DNA of 64,000 nucleotides from the NCBI RefSeq assembly GCF_030929595.1, contig NZ_JAVFVR010000012.1, forward strand, positions 32,872 to 96,871, written 5' to 3'. Source of the DNA: Flavobacterium sp. LHD-85 (GTDB lineage Bacteria > Bacteroidota > Bacteroidia > Flavobacteriales > Flavobacteriaceae). Positions 43,559 to 52,441 of the stretch are shown here, one piece after another. A program made the translations under genes and the position numbers. The stretch's first letter is position 1, and each line of letters opens with the position of its first letter. Under the pieces are notes generated by a model. That model had not been told where the DNA came from and made no database searches. It worked only from the letters and a program-made list of their open reading frames with translations.

Positions 43559-46500
43559 TTAGAAATTAAAATCAAAATCTAATACTGCATTCTTTTCAAA
43601 TTCTAATTTATCATCTACTAAATCCAAACTCAATGATGGATTTTCTAGCAATGAGTTTAAAATTTTGCAATATTTTAATGCTATAATTTGTATAGTACTG
43701 GCCTCAAATAAATCGCAATTGTAATCTATAATACCTGTTAGCTTATTATTATTTTCAAAAAGGTTAAACACAATAGGCATTCTGCTGTATTTATTTTCAA
43801 CAGGATAAGAAGTTAATTTAAGCCCATCAAATGTATCAATAGTGTCAAATGAAAAATCCGGATTCTGATATACTAACAATAAATCAAAAAAAGATTGAGA
43901 AAATTTTTCGAACGGAAAATCCTGATACTCGTTTATTTCTAATAGATTGCTTTGAATATTTCCCAAAATAGCAGCAAAACTTTGGTTTGAATCGATGTGA
44001 GTTCTTAAAACAATCGTTTTAACAAACATTCCTATTTGATTGTTTAACTCTGAAATGTTTCTGCCAGAATCTACAGTTGCTATACTAATATCACTATGAT
44101 TAGAAATTTTATAAATTAAAACATTCAGAGTCGCTGCTAAAAGAGTATAGAAAGTAACTTGTTCTTTTAGAGCTAACTCTTTCAAGCCAAACGTAATTTC
44201 AGGTGTTATTTCAAACATCAATTTATTTCCATTCTGACTTTTGCTCCCAATGTTAAAATCTCTGCGAAAGGAATCTTTAGGCTGATAATTTTCAAGATAA
44301 TTTTTCCAGAAAAACGCATTCTTTTCGATGTTTTCTTGAACTGTTTTATTATACCACTCTGAATAATCTTTAAATTGAAATTCTAAATTATTTTCTTTTA
44401 TTCCAACTTGAGAAGTGTTTTCATTATAGTATTTAATGATTTTTTTAGTTAAAATTTCTAATGATAAACCATCCATTATTATATGATGTGTTGAAAAAAG
44501 CAGTATAAATTGACTTGTTGCTAATTCAATAAGATGAACTCTCATTAATAAATCATGCTCTAAATCAAATTCTTTATTAAGCAATTGATTAACGGTATCA
44601 TTTACATCTGTACTTTTTAATTTATCGGTAGAAATTTCAATCTTTATGTTGTTATATGAATTAACTTTTTGATAAGGTTTACCGTCTATTTCAATAAAAT
44701 TTGTTCTTAAAATTTCATGTTCATCAATTATTTTATTTATTGATTCTGCAATTTTATCTACATTTATGGAGCCTTCTATAGCATATCCAGCTGACATATT
44801 ATAAGCTATCGAACTATGTTTTTGCTGAGATGTTACCCAAATGTTATATTGTGATGGCGTTACATTATAAAAATCCTTAGGTTCTGATATTGTCAAATTA
44901 ATTGATTTGCCTGGCCTCAATGTTTGTATATATCTGGCTAACAATTCGATGGTTGGATAATCGAAAATATTTTTTATAGTAATGTTAAATGAAAGATTTT
45001 TTGCAATTAATCCCATCAATTTAACAGCGTTTAAAGAATGTCCACCAAGCGCAAAGAAATTATCATTTACACTTATGGGATTTGTACTATTTAAAACAAT
45101 TGCCCAAAAATCTGATAGTTTATTTTCTAGTTCAGAAACAGGCGCTTTAAAAGCATTATAATCTTTATTTTGCTGAATACTTCTTTGTGATAAAGATTTT
45201 CTGTCTATTTTCTGATTTGGAGTAAGTGGAAATTCATCTAAAAAAATGATTGCATTTGGAATCATATAGTAAGGAAGATTGCTCTTTAAGATCTCAAAAA
45301 TTCTTTCTTTCTCAACCTCGTCACTTTTTAAAATATAAGCTACTAAAAAAGCTTCGTACTGATTTTCTTTTTTTGCAATTACAACCGATCCCTTAATCCC
45401 TATTATTTGATTTAATTGTGCCTCTATATCGCCCAGCTCAATTCTATATCCTCTAATTTTGACCTGATTGTCATTTCTTCCTAAAAACTCAATTTCTCCA
45501 TCATCATTCCATTTACCCACATCTCCAGTTTCATAAAGCAAACTAGTATTATCAAACGGATTTTTTATAAATTTTTCCTGTGTTAATTTTTCATTTTTAT
45601 AATATCCTCTTGCTAAACCATCTCCTGCAATATAAATTGCCCCAGATGTTCCAATTGGTTTGAGGTTTAAAAATGAATCTAGCAGGTAAAATTGTGTATT
45701 ATTTATTGGCTTTCCAATATTAGAAGCGTCTTCTGGGCATTCTATTTTTTTTATACTTGACCAGATGGTGGTTTCCGTTGGTCCATACATGTTCCATACC
45801 TCTAAACTATTATTGATTAATTTTTCAGCCAATGCTTCGCTTAATAAATCACCTCCACACAATACTTTTAACTCTTTATTTCCCTGCCAATCTGCATTAA
45901 ACAACATTTGATAAAAACTTGGTGTTGCCTGAATTAAAGTAGGTCTTATCTTTTCTATTTTTTGGATAGTAAAATTTGGATCTGATAAAATATCCTGACT
46001 TGCAATATACAGAGTAGCTCCTGATATTAAAGGAGTAAAAAATTCTAAAATTGAAATATCAAAAGAATAAGTAGTAACAGAAAATAATATATCATTTAAA
46101 CTTACTCCAGGCTTTTGTTGAATGCTTATCAAAAAATTAAGCAAAGACTGATGGGCAATTTCTACTCCTTTCGGATTTCCTGTTGAACCAGATGTATAAA
46201 TTATATAAGCTGTCTCTTTTGATGAAATTATTGAAGATCGATTTCCATCGAATGCATGTATTGCTTCTAAAATATTTTCTAATGACAATATTTCTACATC
46301 TCCAACTTCAGCTAAATCATATCCATTTTCATTAATAAGCACTTTACTTTGGCTATTATCAACAATGTAGCATAATCGCTCTTTTGGAAAATTTGGATCT
46401 AATGGAATATAGGATCGGCCTGCTTTAAATATTCCTAGTAAAATAGCAACCAAATTAGCAGATCTGCTTAATAGAACTGCAATTGGCGATTTATCCTCTT

Positions 46501-48001
46501 CTCCAAAAGTGGCAATAATATATTCTGCTATTTTATTGGATAGTTGGTTAAGCTCTGAATATGAAAAAGATCTATAATCATCCTTTATGGCTATTTTTTC
46601 TGGTGTTGTTAATACTTGTAGCTCGAATAAATCTATTACTGTCTTGTCTCTTGGATAATCAGCTTGTGTATTGTTAAATTCTTTTATTAATTGACGCTCT
46701 TCATCTTTAGTTAAAAATTCAAGTTCTTTCAGCTTTTTATCTGGAGAAGTTAATATGGAATTAATTAAATTTTCAAAATGATTGACAACATCTGTTATTC
46801 TTAAATCATCGAAATAATTAAGATTGTAATCAAAGTCAACTTTTACGTCCTCTAAATCATCAAACTCTCTTATATATATAGCCAAAGCTACTCGTTCTGC
46901 CTGATGACTTAACGGAATAACTTTCGTTTGCGTATTTTGAAAATTAGTAGCATAATTTTGCTTTTCATAAGAAAGTGTAATATTAAATAATCTTTCTTTT
47001 TCATTAAAAATCTGCAGTTCCTGAATTAGTTTGCCTAAAGAAAATCTTTGATGGCGATAATCATGTCGTAATTGATTTTTTATTGCAATGATCAAATCTT
47101 CAATAGAAGCTTCAAAATCCAAAGCAATTCTTAAAGGAGAAATTCCCATAAAGAGCCCCACCGTTTTCTTATACTTTGATTTACTTCTATTTAAAACAGG
47201 CAAACCTATTGCAAAATCATTATTCTCATGTTTCCTTCCAAAATAAATGTATAAAAATGCTAGAATTAAATTAAAAGTGGAGCATTTATATTCTGAAGCT
47301 AATTTATTTAACTGATTATATACCTCTCTTTTTATAATTAATTCTTTGCGACTGCTTTTATTTATTTTTATCGCATCATTTATTTTATCAAAAATGTTTT
47401 CAGGCAAAGACTTAAACTTTTGTACCCAATATTTTTTATCTTCTAAAAATGATTCGGAATTTTGATACATCTCATCATCTTCTACAAAACACTGGTAACT
47501 GAAAGGGTACAATGTTTTAACCTCTCCAAATTCAAAAATCTCATTATAATTTTGAACTAATCTCTGGAACATCAGAGAAGTTCCCCATCCATCGGTTATA
47601 ATATGATGATAAACAGAAAATAAATAATGAAAATCATCTGTTACTTTAACTATAGTAAAAATATGCAAGAGATTTTTATCAAATAAATCAAAAGGTTTCA
47701 TAAACTCCTTTTGCATATAAGATGTGGCTTTATTATATGCGTTCTCGTCCTTAGAAAAATCAACGAATCCTAATCTCGAAGTATTTGTTTCTACTATTTT
47801 TGCAGTTACATTTTCCTGATTTTTTACCAGCGTAATTCTATAAGCATCATGCTGATTAATAAGTTCTATATATGCTTTATTTAATATTTCAACATCTATT
47901 TGTCCTTTGATTTCAATCTTTGCTCCAATATTATAGATGGGTTCATTAGGATGTAATAGCTGGTCAAAATATATATCTTGTTGTGGTAAAGTAAATTTCA
48001 T
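43559..48001 (-). CDS. NRPS, C-A-T-C
   Basis: A 1480-aa protein. Condensation domain 1 (about 1-430, HHIITDG at 132-138), adenylation domain (about 450-935, with YIIYTSGSTGNPKG, NMYGPTETTIW, GRNDNQVKIRGYRIE and Lys in NQKIDRKSL), carrier domain (GGHS serine near 985) and a second condensation domain (about 1050-1480, HHIIMDG near 1170). It ends without a carrier or thioesterase. Reading the ten-residue binding-pocket code by eye gives D-I-L-Q-C-G-M-I-W-K, closest to the glycine code DILQLGLIWK, with low certainty. The last residues (DFDFNF) are acidic-aromatic and could be a docking tail. Confidence 0.93.
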   Translation of the reverse strand: MKFTLPQQDIYFDQLLHPNEPIYNIGAKIEIKGQIDVEILNKAYIELINQHDAYRITLVKNQENVTAKIVETNTSRLGFVDFSKDENAYNKATSYMQKEFMKPFDLFDKNLLHIFTIVKVTDDFHYLFSVYHHIITDGWGTSLMFQRLVQNYNEIFEFGEVKTLYPFSYQCFVEDDEMYQNSESFLEDKKYWVQKFKSLPENIFDKINDAIKINKSSRKELIIKREVYNQLNKLASEYKCSTFNLILAFLYIYFGRKHENNDFAIGLPVLNRSKSKYKKTVGLFMGISPLRIALDFEASIEDLIIAIKNQLRHDYRHQRFSLGKLIQELQIFNEKERLFNITLSYEKQNYATNFQNTQTKVIPLSHQAERVALAIYIREFDDLEDVKVDFDYNLNYFDDLRITDVVNHFENLINSILTSPDKKLKELEFLTKDEERQLIKEFNNTQADYPRDKTVIDLFELQVLTTPEKIAIKDDYRSFSYSELNQLSNKIAEYIIATFGEEDKSPIAVLLSRSANLVAILLGIFKAGRSYIPLDPNFPKERLCYIVDNSQSKVLINENGYDLAEVGDVEILSLENILEAIHAFDGNRSSIISSKETAYIIYTSGSTGNPKGVEIAHQSLLNFLISIQQKPGVSLNDILFSVTTYSFDISILEFFTPLISGATLYIASQDILSDPNFTIQKIEKIRPTLIQATPSFYQMLFNADWQGNKELKVLCGGDLLSEALAEKLINNSLEVWNMYGPTETTIWSSIKKIECPEDASNIGKPINNTQFYLLDSFLNLKPIGTSGAIYIAGDGLARGYYKNEKLTQEKFIKNPFDNTSLLYETGDVGKWNDDGEIEFLGRNDNQVKIRGYRIELGDIEAQLNQIIGIKGSVVIAKKENQYEAFLVAYILKSDEVEKERIFEILKSNLPYYMIPNAIIFLDEFPLTPNQKIDRKSLSQRSIQQNKDYNAFKAPVSELENKLSDFWAIVLNSTNPISVNDNFFALGGHSLNAVKLMGLIAKNLSFNITIKNIFDYPTIELLARYIQTLRPGKSINLTISEPKDFYNVTPSQYNIWVTSQQKHSSIAYNMSAGYAIEGSINVDKIAESINKIIDEHEILRTNFIEIDGKPYQKVNSYNNIKIEISTDKLKSTDVNDTVNQLLNKEFDLEHDLLMRVHLIELATSQFILLFSTHHIIMDGLSLEILTKKIIKYYNENTSQVGIKENNLEFQFKDYSEWYNKTVQENIEKNAFFWKNYLENYQPKDSFRRDFNIGSKSQNGNKLMFEITPEITFGLKELALKEQVTFYTLLAATLNVLIYKISNHSDISIATVDSGRNISELNNQIGMFVKTIVLRTHIDSNQSFAAILGNIQSNLLEINEYQDFPFEKFSQSFFDLLLVYQNPDFSFDTIDTFDGLKLTSYPVENKYSRMPIVFNLFENNNKLTGIIDYNCDLFEASTIQIIALKYCKILNSLLENPSLSLDLVDDKLEFEKNAVLDFDFNF

Positions 48002-48055
48002 ATTAAAAAAAGATTCGCTATGCTTATTTATTTGTTGCTCTTTTAAGTATGGATT

Positions 48056-49684
48056 TTACCATAAACTTTCTGTATTTAAAAGCTCATTCTCCATTTTAAA
48101 ATCTTTTACAATCTGACCATAATCAAATTTAATTATTCTGTCAACGTGCTTAAAGTAAGCATCATCGTGCGTAACCGCTATAATTGTTTTCCCTTCTTCT
48201 TTTAATTTGGGAATCAGAACTTCATAAAAATATTTTCTAAAGTGTGGATCCTGATCTGCAGCCCATTCATCTAAAACCAAAATCGGCTTGTTTTCCAGAA
48301 GAGCAAATATCATTGACATTCTCTTGCTTTGTCCTTTAGAAAAAGGTCGTCTTGCAGATTCTTCTTTATCATCAACAATGACTTTGTCTAATTTCATCAC
48401 CTTTAATAACTCCTGATAGTCCTGATTTTGTTCTAGTAAATAATCATCGTAATTATGTGAAAATATATGATTGTCTGTAAAAACTGCCGATATTAAATTT
48501 TGAACCGTATCATACTGATTAACAGTTTGGTCATTCAAAATTATTTCTCCCTGAGATGGCTTATACAAACCTGTCAAAATATTAATGAATGTACTTTTAC
48601 CGCTTCCATTTCCTCCAATTACAAATATTGTTTCTCCTTTTTGTATTGAAATATTTATTGGTCCCGCTGCAAAAGTCTTTTCGTTAGAATCGTTTTCATA
48701 ATTGAATCTGACATTACTAAATTCTAAAGTATTAAATGCTTGGGGAGCTAAATTCTGGGCCGAACTAAAAACTTCAGCAGTATCAAAATCTTTGATAAAT
48801 TTTCTAATTCTAGTATTAGCAACCGTTAACCTGGTGTAAATATTTTGCATATTTATTAAGTTATTGATTGGCCCCGAAATAAACAATAAGATGACTACAT
48901 AAGAAATAACATCTTCTCTTTTTAGTATTCCAATTTCTGGCAGTAAAAAAAGTATTGCTCCAATAACCAAATATAATCCGTACTGGCTTATTAAATTAAT
49001 GGATAAAAACACGTAGTTTATATTAAAGTCTAGTTCTTTTGCATTTTCTCTATTTGGAGATAAATGATTATTCATCAAATTTTGCCTCCTATTAGCACTT
49101 AACTTAAATCCTTTAAATCCTTTTATTACATCATCAACGTATTTATAATAATGCTCGTTGTACTTTCTAAGATTTTTTACTTTTTGAGACATTGTACTGA
49201 TTACAAAAAAGTAGATAACGGCTATTAAAGTAATTAAAGCAATAACAACTAAGGCTCCAGAGACAGATAACGTAAATAAATACATAAGACAAAGTAGCAG
49301 CATCAACAAAGAATTAATAGAATGCGTTACTACTTCAGGAAAAGAGGAAAATATTCGTAAATCTTCAATTGCAGTATAGAATCGTTGAGAGCCTAATTTC
49401 TCTATTGTAATCAATGGTGTCTTTAAGATTTTATCGAATATTTTTTTTTCGTTTTCATATAATATTTCAAAAGAGTATTTATTAATTTTCTTTTGAAATA
49501 TTATATTAAGCAAATATGTATATATAACTATTGAAGCAAAAACGATTCCCATGTAATCTTTTAAGAAATCCTCTTTTCCTGAAATTACATTGTTCATGAT
49601 GTAAATTATTCCAAAGCTCAAAATGGTGTTGGGAACAGAATACAAAACAAGATAAATGGCATTTTTAATTGAAACTTTAACCAT
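48056..49684 (-). CDS. Cyclic-peptide exporter ABC transporter (SyrD/PvdE type)
   Basis: A 542-aa fused permease-ATPase. About six membrane helices (1-280), then an ATP-binding domain with Walker A GGNGSGKST (about 356-364), a signature FSKGQSKRM in place of LSGGQ, and Walker B PILVLDEWAADQDP. The LDEWAADQDP motif is typical of the SyrD/PvdE branch that exports NRPS peptides and siderophore precursors across the inner membrane. It probably exports the operon's product. Confidence 0.92.
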   Translation of the reverse strand: MVKVSIKNAIYLVLYSVPNTILSFGIIYIMNNVISGKEDFLKDYMGIVFASIVIYTYLLNIIFQKKINKYSFEILYENEKKIFDKILKTPLITIEKLGSQRFYTAIEDLRIFSSFPEVVTHSINSLLMLLLCLMYLFTLSVSGALVVIALITLIAVIYFFVISTMSQKVKNLRKYNEHYYKYVDDVIKGFKGFKLSANRRQNLMNNHLSPNRENAKELDFNINYVFLSINLISQYGLYLVIGAILFLLPEIGILKREDVISYVVILLFISGPINNLINMQNIYTRLTVANTRIRKFIKDFDTAEVFSSAQNLAPQAFNTLEFSNVRFNYENDSNEKTFAAGPINISIQKGETIFVIGGNGSGKSTFINILTGLYKPSQGEIILNDQTVNQYDTVQNLISAVFTDNHIFSHNYDDYLLEQNQDYQELLKVMKLDKVIVDDKEESARRPFSKGQSKRMSMIFALLENKPILVLDEWAADQDPHFRKYFYEVLIPKLKEEGKTIIAVTHDDAYFKHVDRIIKFDYGQIVKDFKMENELLNTESLW

Positions 49685-49696
49685 TTAATGAACAAA

Positions 49697-50164
49697 TTAT
49701 TTTTTTAAACTTTTCAACAAGTGATAAGTTATAATCTGAAAGCCATGTTTATTCCAGAAAGAAACTGCCTCTGTATTTAAACAAGAAACCTGCAATTCAA
49801 TGACTTCAACATTCAAATTTTCAAACCACAAATTTGCTTGATTAATTAATTTTGACCCGACACCATAGCCTCTATACTCTTCATTTACAATTGTTTCATG
49901 AATATACCCTCTATTTTTAACAATGAATCTTTGATTGATAGTACAACTTAAAATCATCATTCCAACAATCTTAGTGTTAAAAACGCAAATAAGAATTTCA
50001 GAATTTGCATTTTCAATTTTATCAAGCAAAACATTTTTAGTTAAAATAAAATGATTATCATCAATTTTAAAATTATTATTAAAATTTTCATGATAGAAAT
50101 ACAATTCCTCAATCAAAAGAATCAGTTCATCACAATCAGCAGTTTCAGCAGTTCTAATTACCAT
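49697..50164 (-). CDS. GNAT-family N-acetyltransferase (NRPS operon)
   Basis: A 155-aa protein with acetyl-CoA motif EEYRGYGVGSKLI (about 101-113) and a C-terminal strand FWNKHGFQIITYHL. It lies 12 bp from the ABC gene. Potential roles are N-acetylation of the peptide or self-resistance. The two GNATs of the operon are not close paralogues. Confidence 0.85.
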   Translation of the reverse strand: MVIRTAETADCDELILLIEELYFYHENFNNNFKIDDNHFILTKNVLLDKIENANSEILICVFNTKIVGMMILSCTINQRFIVKNRGYIHETIVNEEYRGYGVGSKLINQANLWFENLNVEVIELQVSCLNTEAVSFWNKHGFQIITYHLLKSLKK

Positions 50165-50176
50165 AAATAAACGATT

Positions 50177-51022
50177 TTATATATTCTTAAATAAATTTCT
50201 TATACATCCGAAGTAATTTCTGAGGACATTTTTTTCATTAAATATATTTTCATCTAATCCTATTTCAATATTTTCATTGGTAGATGATTTTTCCCATGTA
50301 CAAAAAATTCTATCCCATAAAGGAGTAATTGTTCCAAAATTTTTATTGAAATGCTTCTCATTAATTGAATGATGAATTTTATGCGTAATTGGTGAAATAA
50401 AAATCCACTCACCAATAAATCCAAAAGTCCATGGTATATTAGAATGTTGAATATGACCTAACCAGCTTGTTAAAATGAAGAAAAAAACATAACTTTCCAA
50501 AGGTACACCAATTAAAAAAATAGGAATTGAAAAAAGAATGCTATTTATTGCTATCTCCATAGGATGTAATCTTGCAGTGGTCATTACAGTCATTTCAGTA
50601 GCAGAATGATGAAACTTATGCAACTCCCAAAGTGGTGCAAAGAAATGCAGTCCCCTATGAGTCCAATATAAAATAAAATCTAATATTAGTATAAACACAA
50701 CATTTTGCAAAAAAATATTAGGTATGTATATTTCTAATAAATTGACTTTAGCAACGCCTAAATATTCTGGAATAACTAAACTTAAGCCAAATGAAAAAAA
50801 AACAGCTAATAATTGTATGAAGTTAGTTAATTTAAAAATATAGCTAAAAAAGTCATTCTTAAGACTATCCGATTCAAAGGAGACTAGTTTCCTTAAAGAA
50901 GAATACTTCCACCCAATTACTACTATTTCTAAAAAAAAACAAAAAAGGACAACAGATAAAAATATTAGAAATCTTTCGATGGAAAATATCCCCCGAAAAA
51001 AGGAATTTAAATTATTTAGCAT
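50177..51022 (-). CDS. Fatty acid hydroxylase / sterol desaturase superfamily membrane enzyme
   Basis: About 281 aa from the ATG at 51022. A TTG at 51049 also gives an open frame but overlaps the upstream terminator. Four or more hydrophobic segments and the diiron His clusters HRGLHFF, HKFHHSA, HIQHSN and HKIHHSINEKH are present. The family hydroxylates or desaturates lipid or other hydrophobic substrates in membranes. In this operon it may hydroxylate an acyl chain or the peptide product. Confidence 0.88.
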   Translation of the reverse strand: MLNNLNSFFRGIFSIERFLIFLSVVLFCFFLEIVVIGWKYSSLRKLVSFESDSLKNDFFSYIFKLTNFIQLLAVFFSFGLSLVIPEYLGVAKVNLLEIYIPNIFLQNVVFILILDFILYWTHRGLHFFAPLWELHKFHHSATEMTVMTTARLHPMEIAINSILFSIPIFLIGVPLESYVFFFILTSWLGHIQHSNIPWTFGFIGEWIFISPITHKIHHSINEKHFNKNFGTITPLWDRIFCTWEKSSTNENIEIGLDENIFNEKNVLRNYFGCIRNLFKNI

Positions 51023-51037
51023 AATATTACTTTTATT

Positions 51038-51083
51038 AAAAAAGTCCAAAAAACATGTTTAGAAAAAACCTGTTTTTTGGGAC
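51038..51083 (-). terminator. Internal intrinsic terminator/attenuator
   Basis: On the minus strand a stem GTCC(C)AAAAAACA / TGTTTTTTGGAC (12 bp, one bulge) followed by TTTTTT. It lies in the gap after the first TrpRS-like gene and immediately before the hydroxylase start. It could reduce expression of the downstream export and NRPS genes. Confidence 0.7.
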
Positions 51084-51099
51084 AATTTATATTTTACTT

Positions 51100-52047
51100 C
51101 TATAGACTATAAACATTCAAGGATTCTTTTAGAGGTAGTAAAGTCTCATCAAAAAGGAATTTTACCTTTTCCTTCCCTTGATTCAATACCTCGATGATTT
51201 GTTCATTTGTCATCTTATTATCTCTAAAAGGTCGTAGTTCTGCCAATAAAATATCTAAAAACTCTTTACGGTCATTTTCAGTGAAATCCCTACCTGCAAG
51301 TTCTAAAGATTTAGCCTCCATATGAAGAGATTCGTACCAATCAATAAAAACCCTTTTATCTTTTATTGAATTTATTTTATCAGTAATACTTTCGACGCTT
51401 TCTGATAAAAACACGCAATTTTTTTGAATCATATATTTATTATCTATACCATTTATGTATCCCACTTTTGAAGGCACATATTTCGGTAAATCTATATCTA
51501 AACCGGTTCTATTTTTAATTTTTTCTATAATTTCCTCCATAATGTAGATGTATCCAATAATTTCCTCTCCACCTTGAAAGTATTTCGCACCCATACTAAG
51601 AGTCATTGCTGCAATTCCAATTTGTGGGTAAAGCCATTCTGTAACCGTTGGATGAAATCCTAGTCCCAATTCTTTTCTTTGGTATGATTTTAATGATCCA
51701 AGAAATGAATTTTCATATAAATGATTACAATAATCCATATCAACTACGGAACCATAGTATAACATATGTTCTACAAAGTAATTGCTTATCTGGGAAGTTA
51801 AAACAATACTATGCTTACTAACGTCAAATCCTGAATTAATAAAGTCCTGAACCACATAAAAAGTTCTGTTTCTAATAAATTCTCTTTCGTGCGGATACAT
51901 AAAATGAGCTAATAGGTCATCTAATACAACAATTGTTTCATAATCATCCTGGCATTCCACCAACGATTTCATAGCTCCAAAATAATGACCTAGATGTCTA
52001 GGTCCAGTAACCGGATTATGGGCACTAATTAATATCTCTTTTTTCAT
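51100..52047 (-). CDS. Divergent tryptophanyl-tRNA-synthetase-like protein 1
   Basis: A 315-aa class Ic aaRS fold. It has a clear TrpRS-like start TGPRHLGHYFGAM with the HIGH-type HLGH at 18-21. The KMSKS loop is replaced by KYMIQKN (204-210). The GEDQ-like motif is GGEE (159-162), and the Asp that binds the indole NH of Trp is Met148 (AAM). It ends near the normal length but has a shorter anticodon-side part. These losses suggest it no longer charges tRNA-Trp. It may adenylate or transfer another substrate in the RiPP-like pathway. A structured spacer separates it from the precursor gene. Confidence 0.88.
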   Translation of the reverse strand: MKKEILISAHNPVTGPRHLGHYFGAMKSLVECQDDYETIVVLDDLLAHFMYPHEREFIRNRTFYVVQDFINSGFDVSKHSIVLTSQISNYFVEHMLYYGSVVDMDYCNHLYENSFLGSLKSYQRKELGLGFHPTVTEWLYPQIGIAAMTLSMGAKYFQGGEEIIGYIYIMEEIIEKIKNRTGLDIDLPKYVPSKVGYINGIDNKYMIQKNCVFLSESVESITDKINSIKDKRVFIDWYESLHMEAKSLELAGRDFTENDRKEFLDILLAELRPFRDNKMTNEQIIEVLNQGKEKVKFLFDETLLPLKESLNVYSL

Positions 52048-52087
52048 TATTATTTTTTAATTTTACTTTTAAAAATTTGATTAATAA

Positions 52088-52166
52088 AAACCCTACCAAG
52101 GGATGAAACTGTTTTCAATAAGATTAGACAACCTACGAATCGGAATCATCTTCATTGATAGGGTTT
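52088..52166 (-). promoter_or_regulatory. Structured spacer with 12-bp stem, candidate attenuator
   Basis: Arms AAACCCTATCAA (minus strand; 52166-52155) and TTGGTAGGGTTT (52099-52088) pair over 12 bp with one G-U; a shorter GATGA/TCATC pairing extends it. A T-run follows, so it may act as a terminator after the highly expressed precursor gene. Confidence 0.65.
52093..52155 (-). CDS. Possible 20-codon leader or mini-peptide ORF
   Basis: A short frame that starts with ATG in the first stem arm and ends TGG-TAG in the second arm. It encodes a peptide beginning MKMIPIRR and ending SFIPW. It could be a leader peptide that senses Trp, a second small precursor, or chance. Only its precise placement in the hairpin makes it notable. 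Confidence 0.25.
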   Translation of the reverse strand: MKMIPIRRLSNLIENSFIPW

Positions 52167-52212
52167 AAATAAATAAGTATTATTGAGCTTTTAAAACACT
52201 AATTAAATATTA

Positions 52213-52419
52213 TTATTCGCAATCTTGTTTGATATCGCTATCATGAATGATAATATTCTCATCGATCATATTCATCATTCTTAATTTATCCCTTGTTATT
52301 TCTAACGGCGTACTTAACATTGGTTTTACATTTTCAAATGTAGGTGTCCCTTTAAGATCAATTTTTTCTTTTGAAATTTTTGATTCTACTGATTTTGATT
52401 GTACTGATTTTGTTTTCAT
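52213..52419 (-). CDS. Candidate RiPP precursor peptide
   Basis: A 68-aa peptide directly downstream of the radical SAM gene (22-bp gap). The charged, repetitive N-terminus (KSVQSKSVESK) is followed by KIDLKGTPTFENVKPMLSTPLEI and ends with IIIHDSDIKQDCE, including a single Cys next to the C-terminus. There is no signal peptide or membrane segment. The size, position and PqqD-like partner suggest a leader-core substrate of the radical SAM enzyme. The core region is uncertain; the last ~25 residues are my guess. Confidence 0.7.
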   Translation of the reverse strand: MKTKSVQSKSVESKISKEKIDLKGTPTFENVKPMLSTPLEITRDKLRMMNMIDENIIIHDSDIKQDCE

Positions 52420-52441
52420 AATTAAATTTTTAAATTAAACA

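Noticed and set aside
52088..52166. tRNA-like structure, because the arms are 79 nt apart
   Set aside because: No T-arm, D-arm or anticodon arm pairs in either orientation; it fits a simple long hairpin better.
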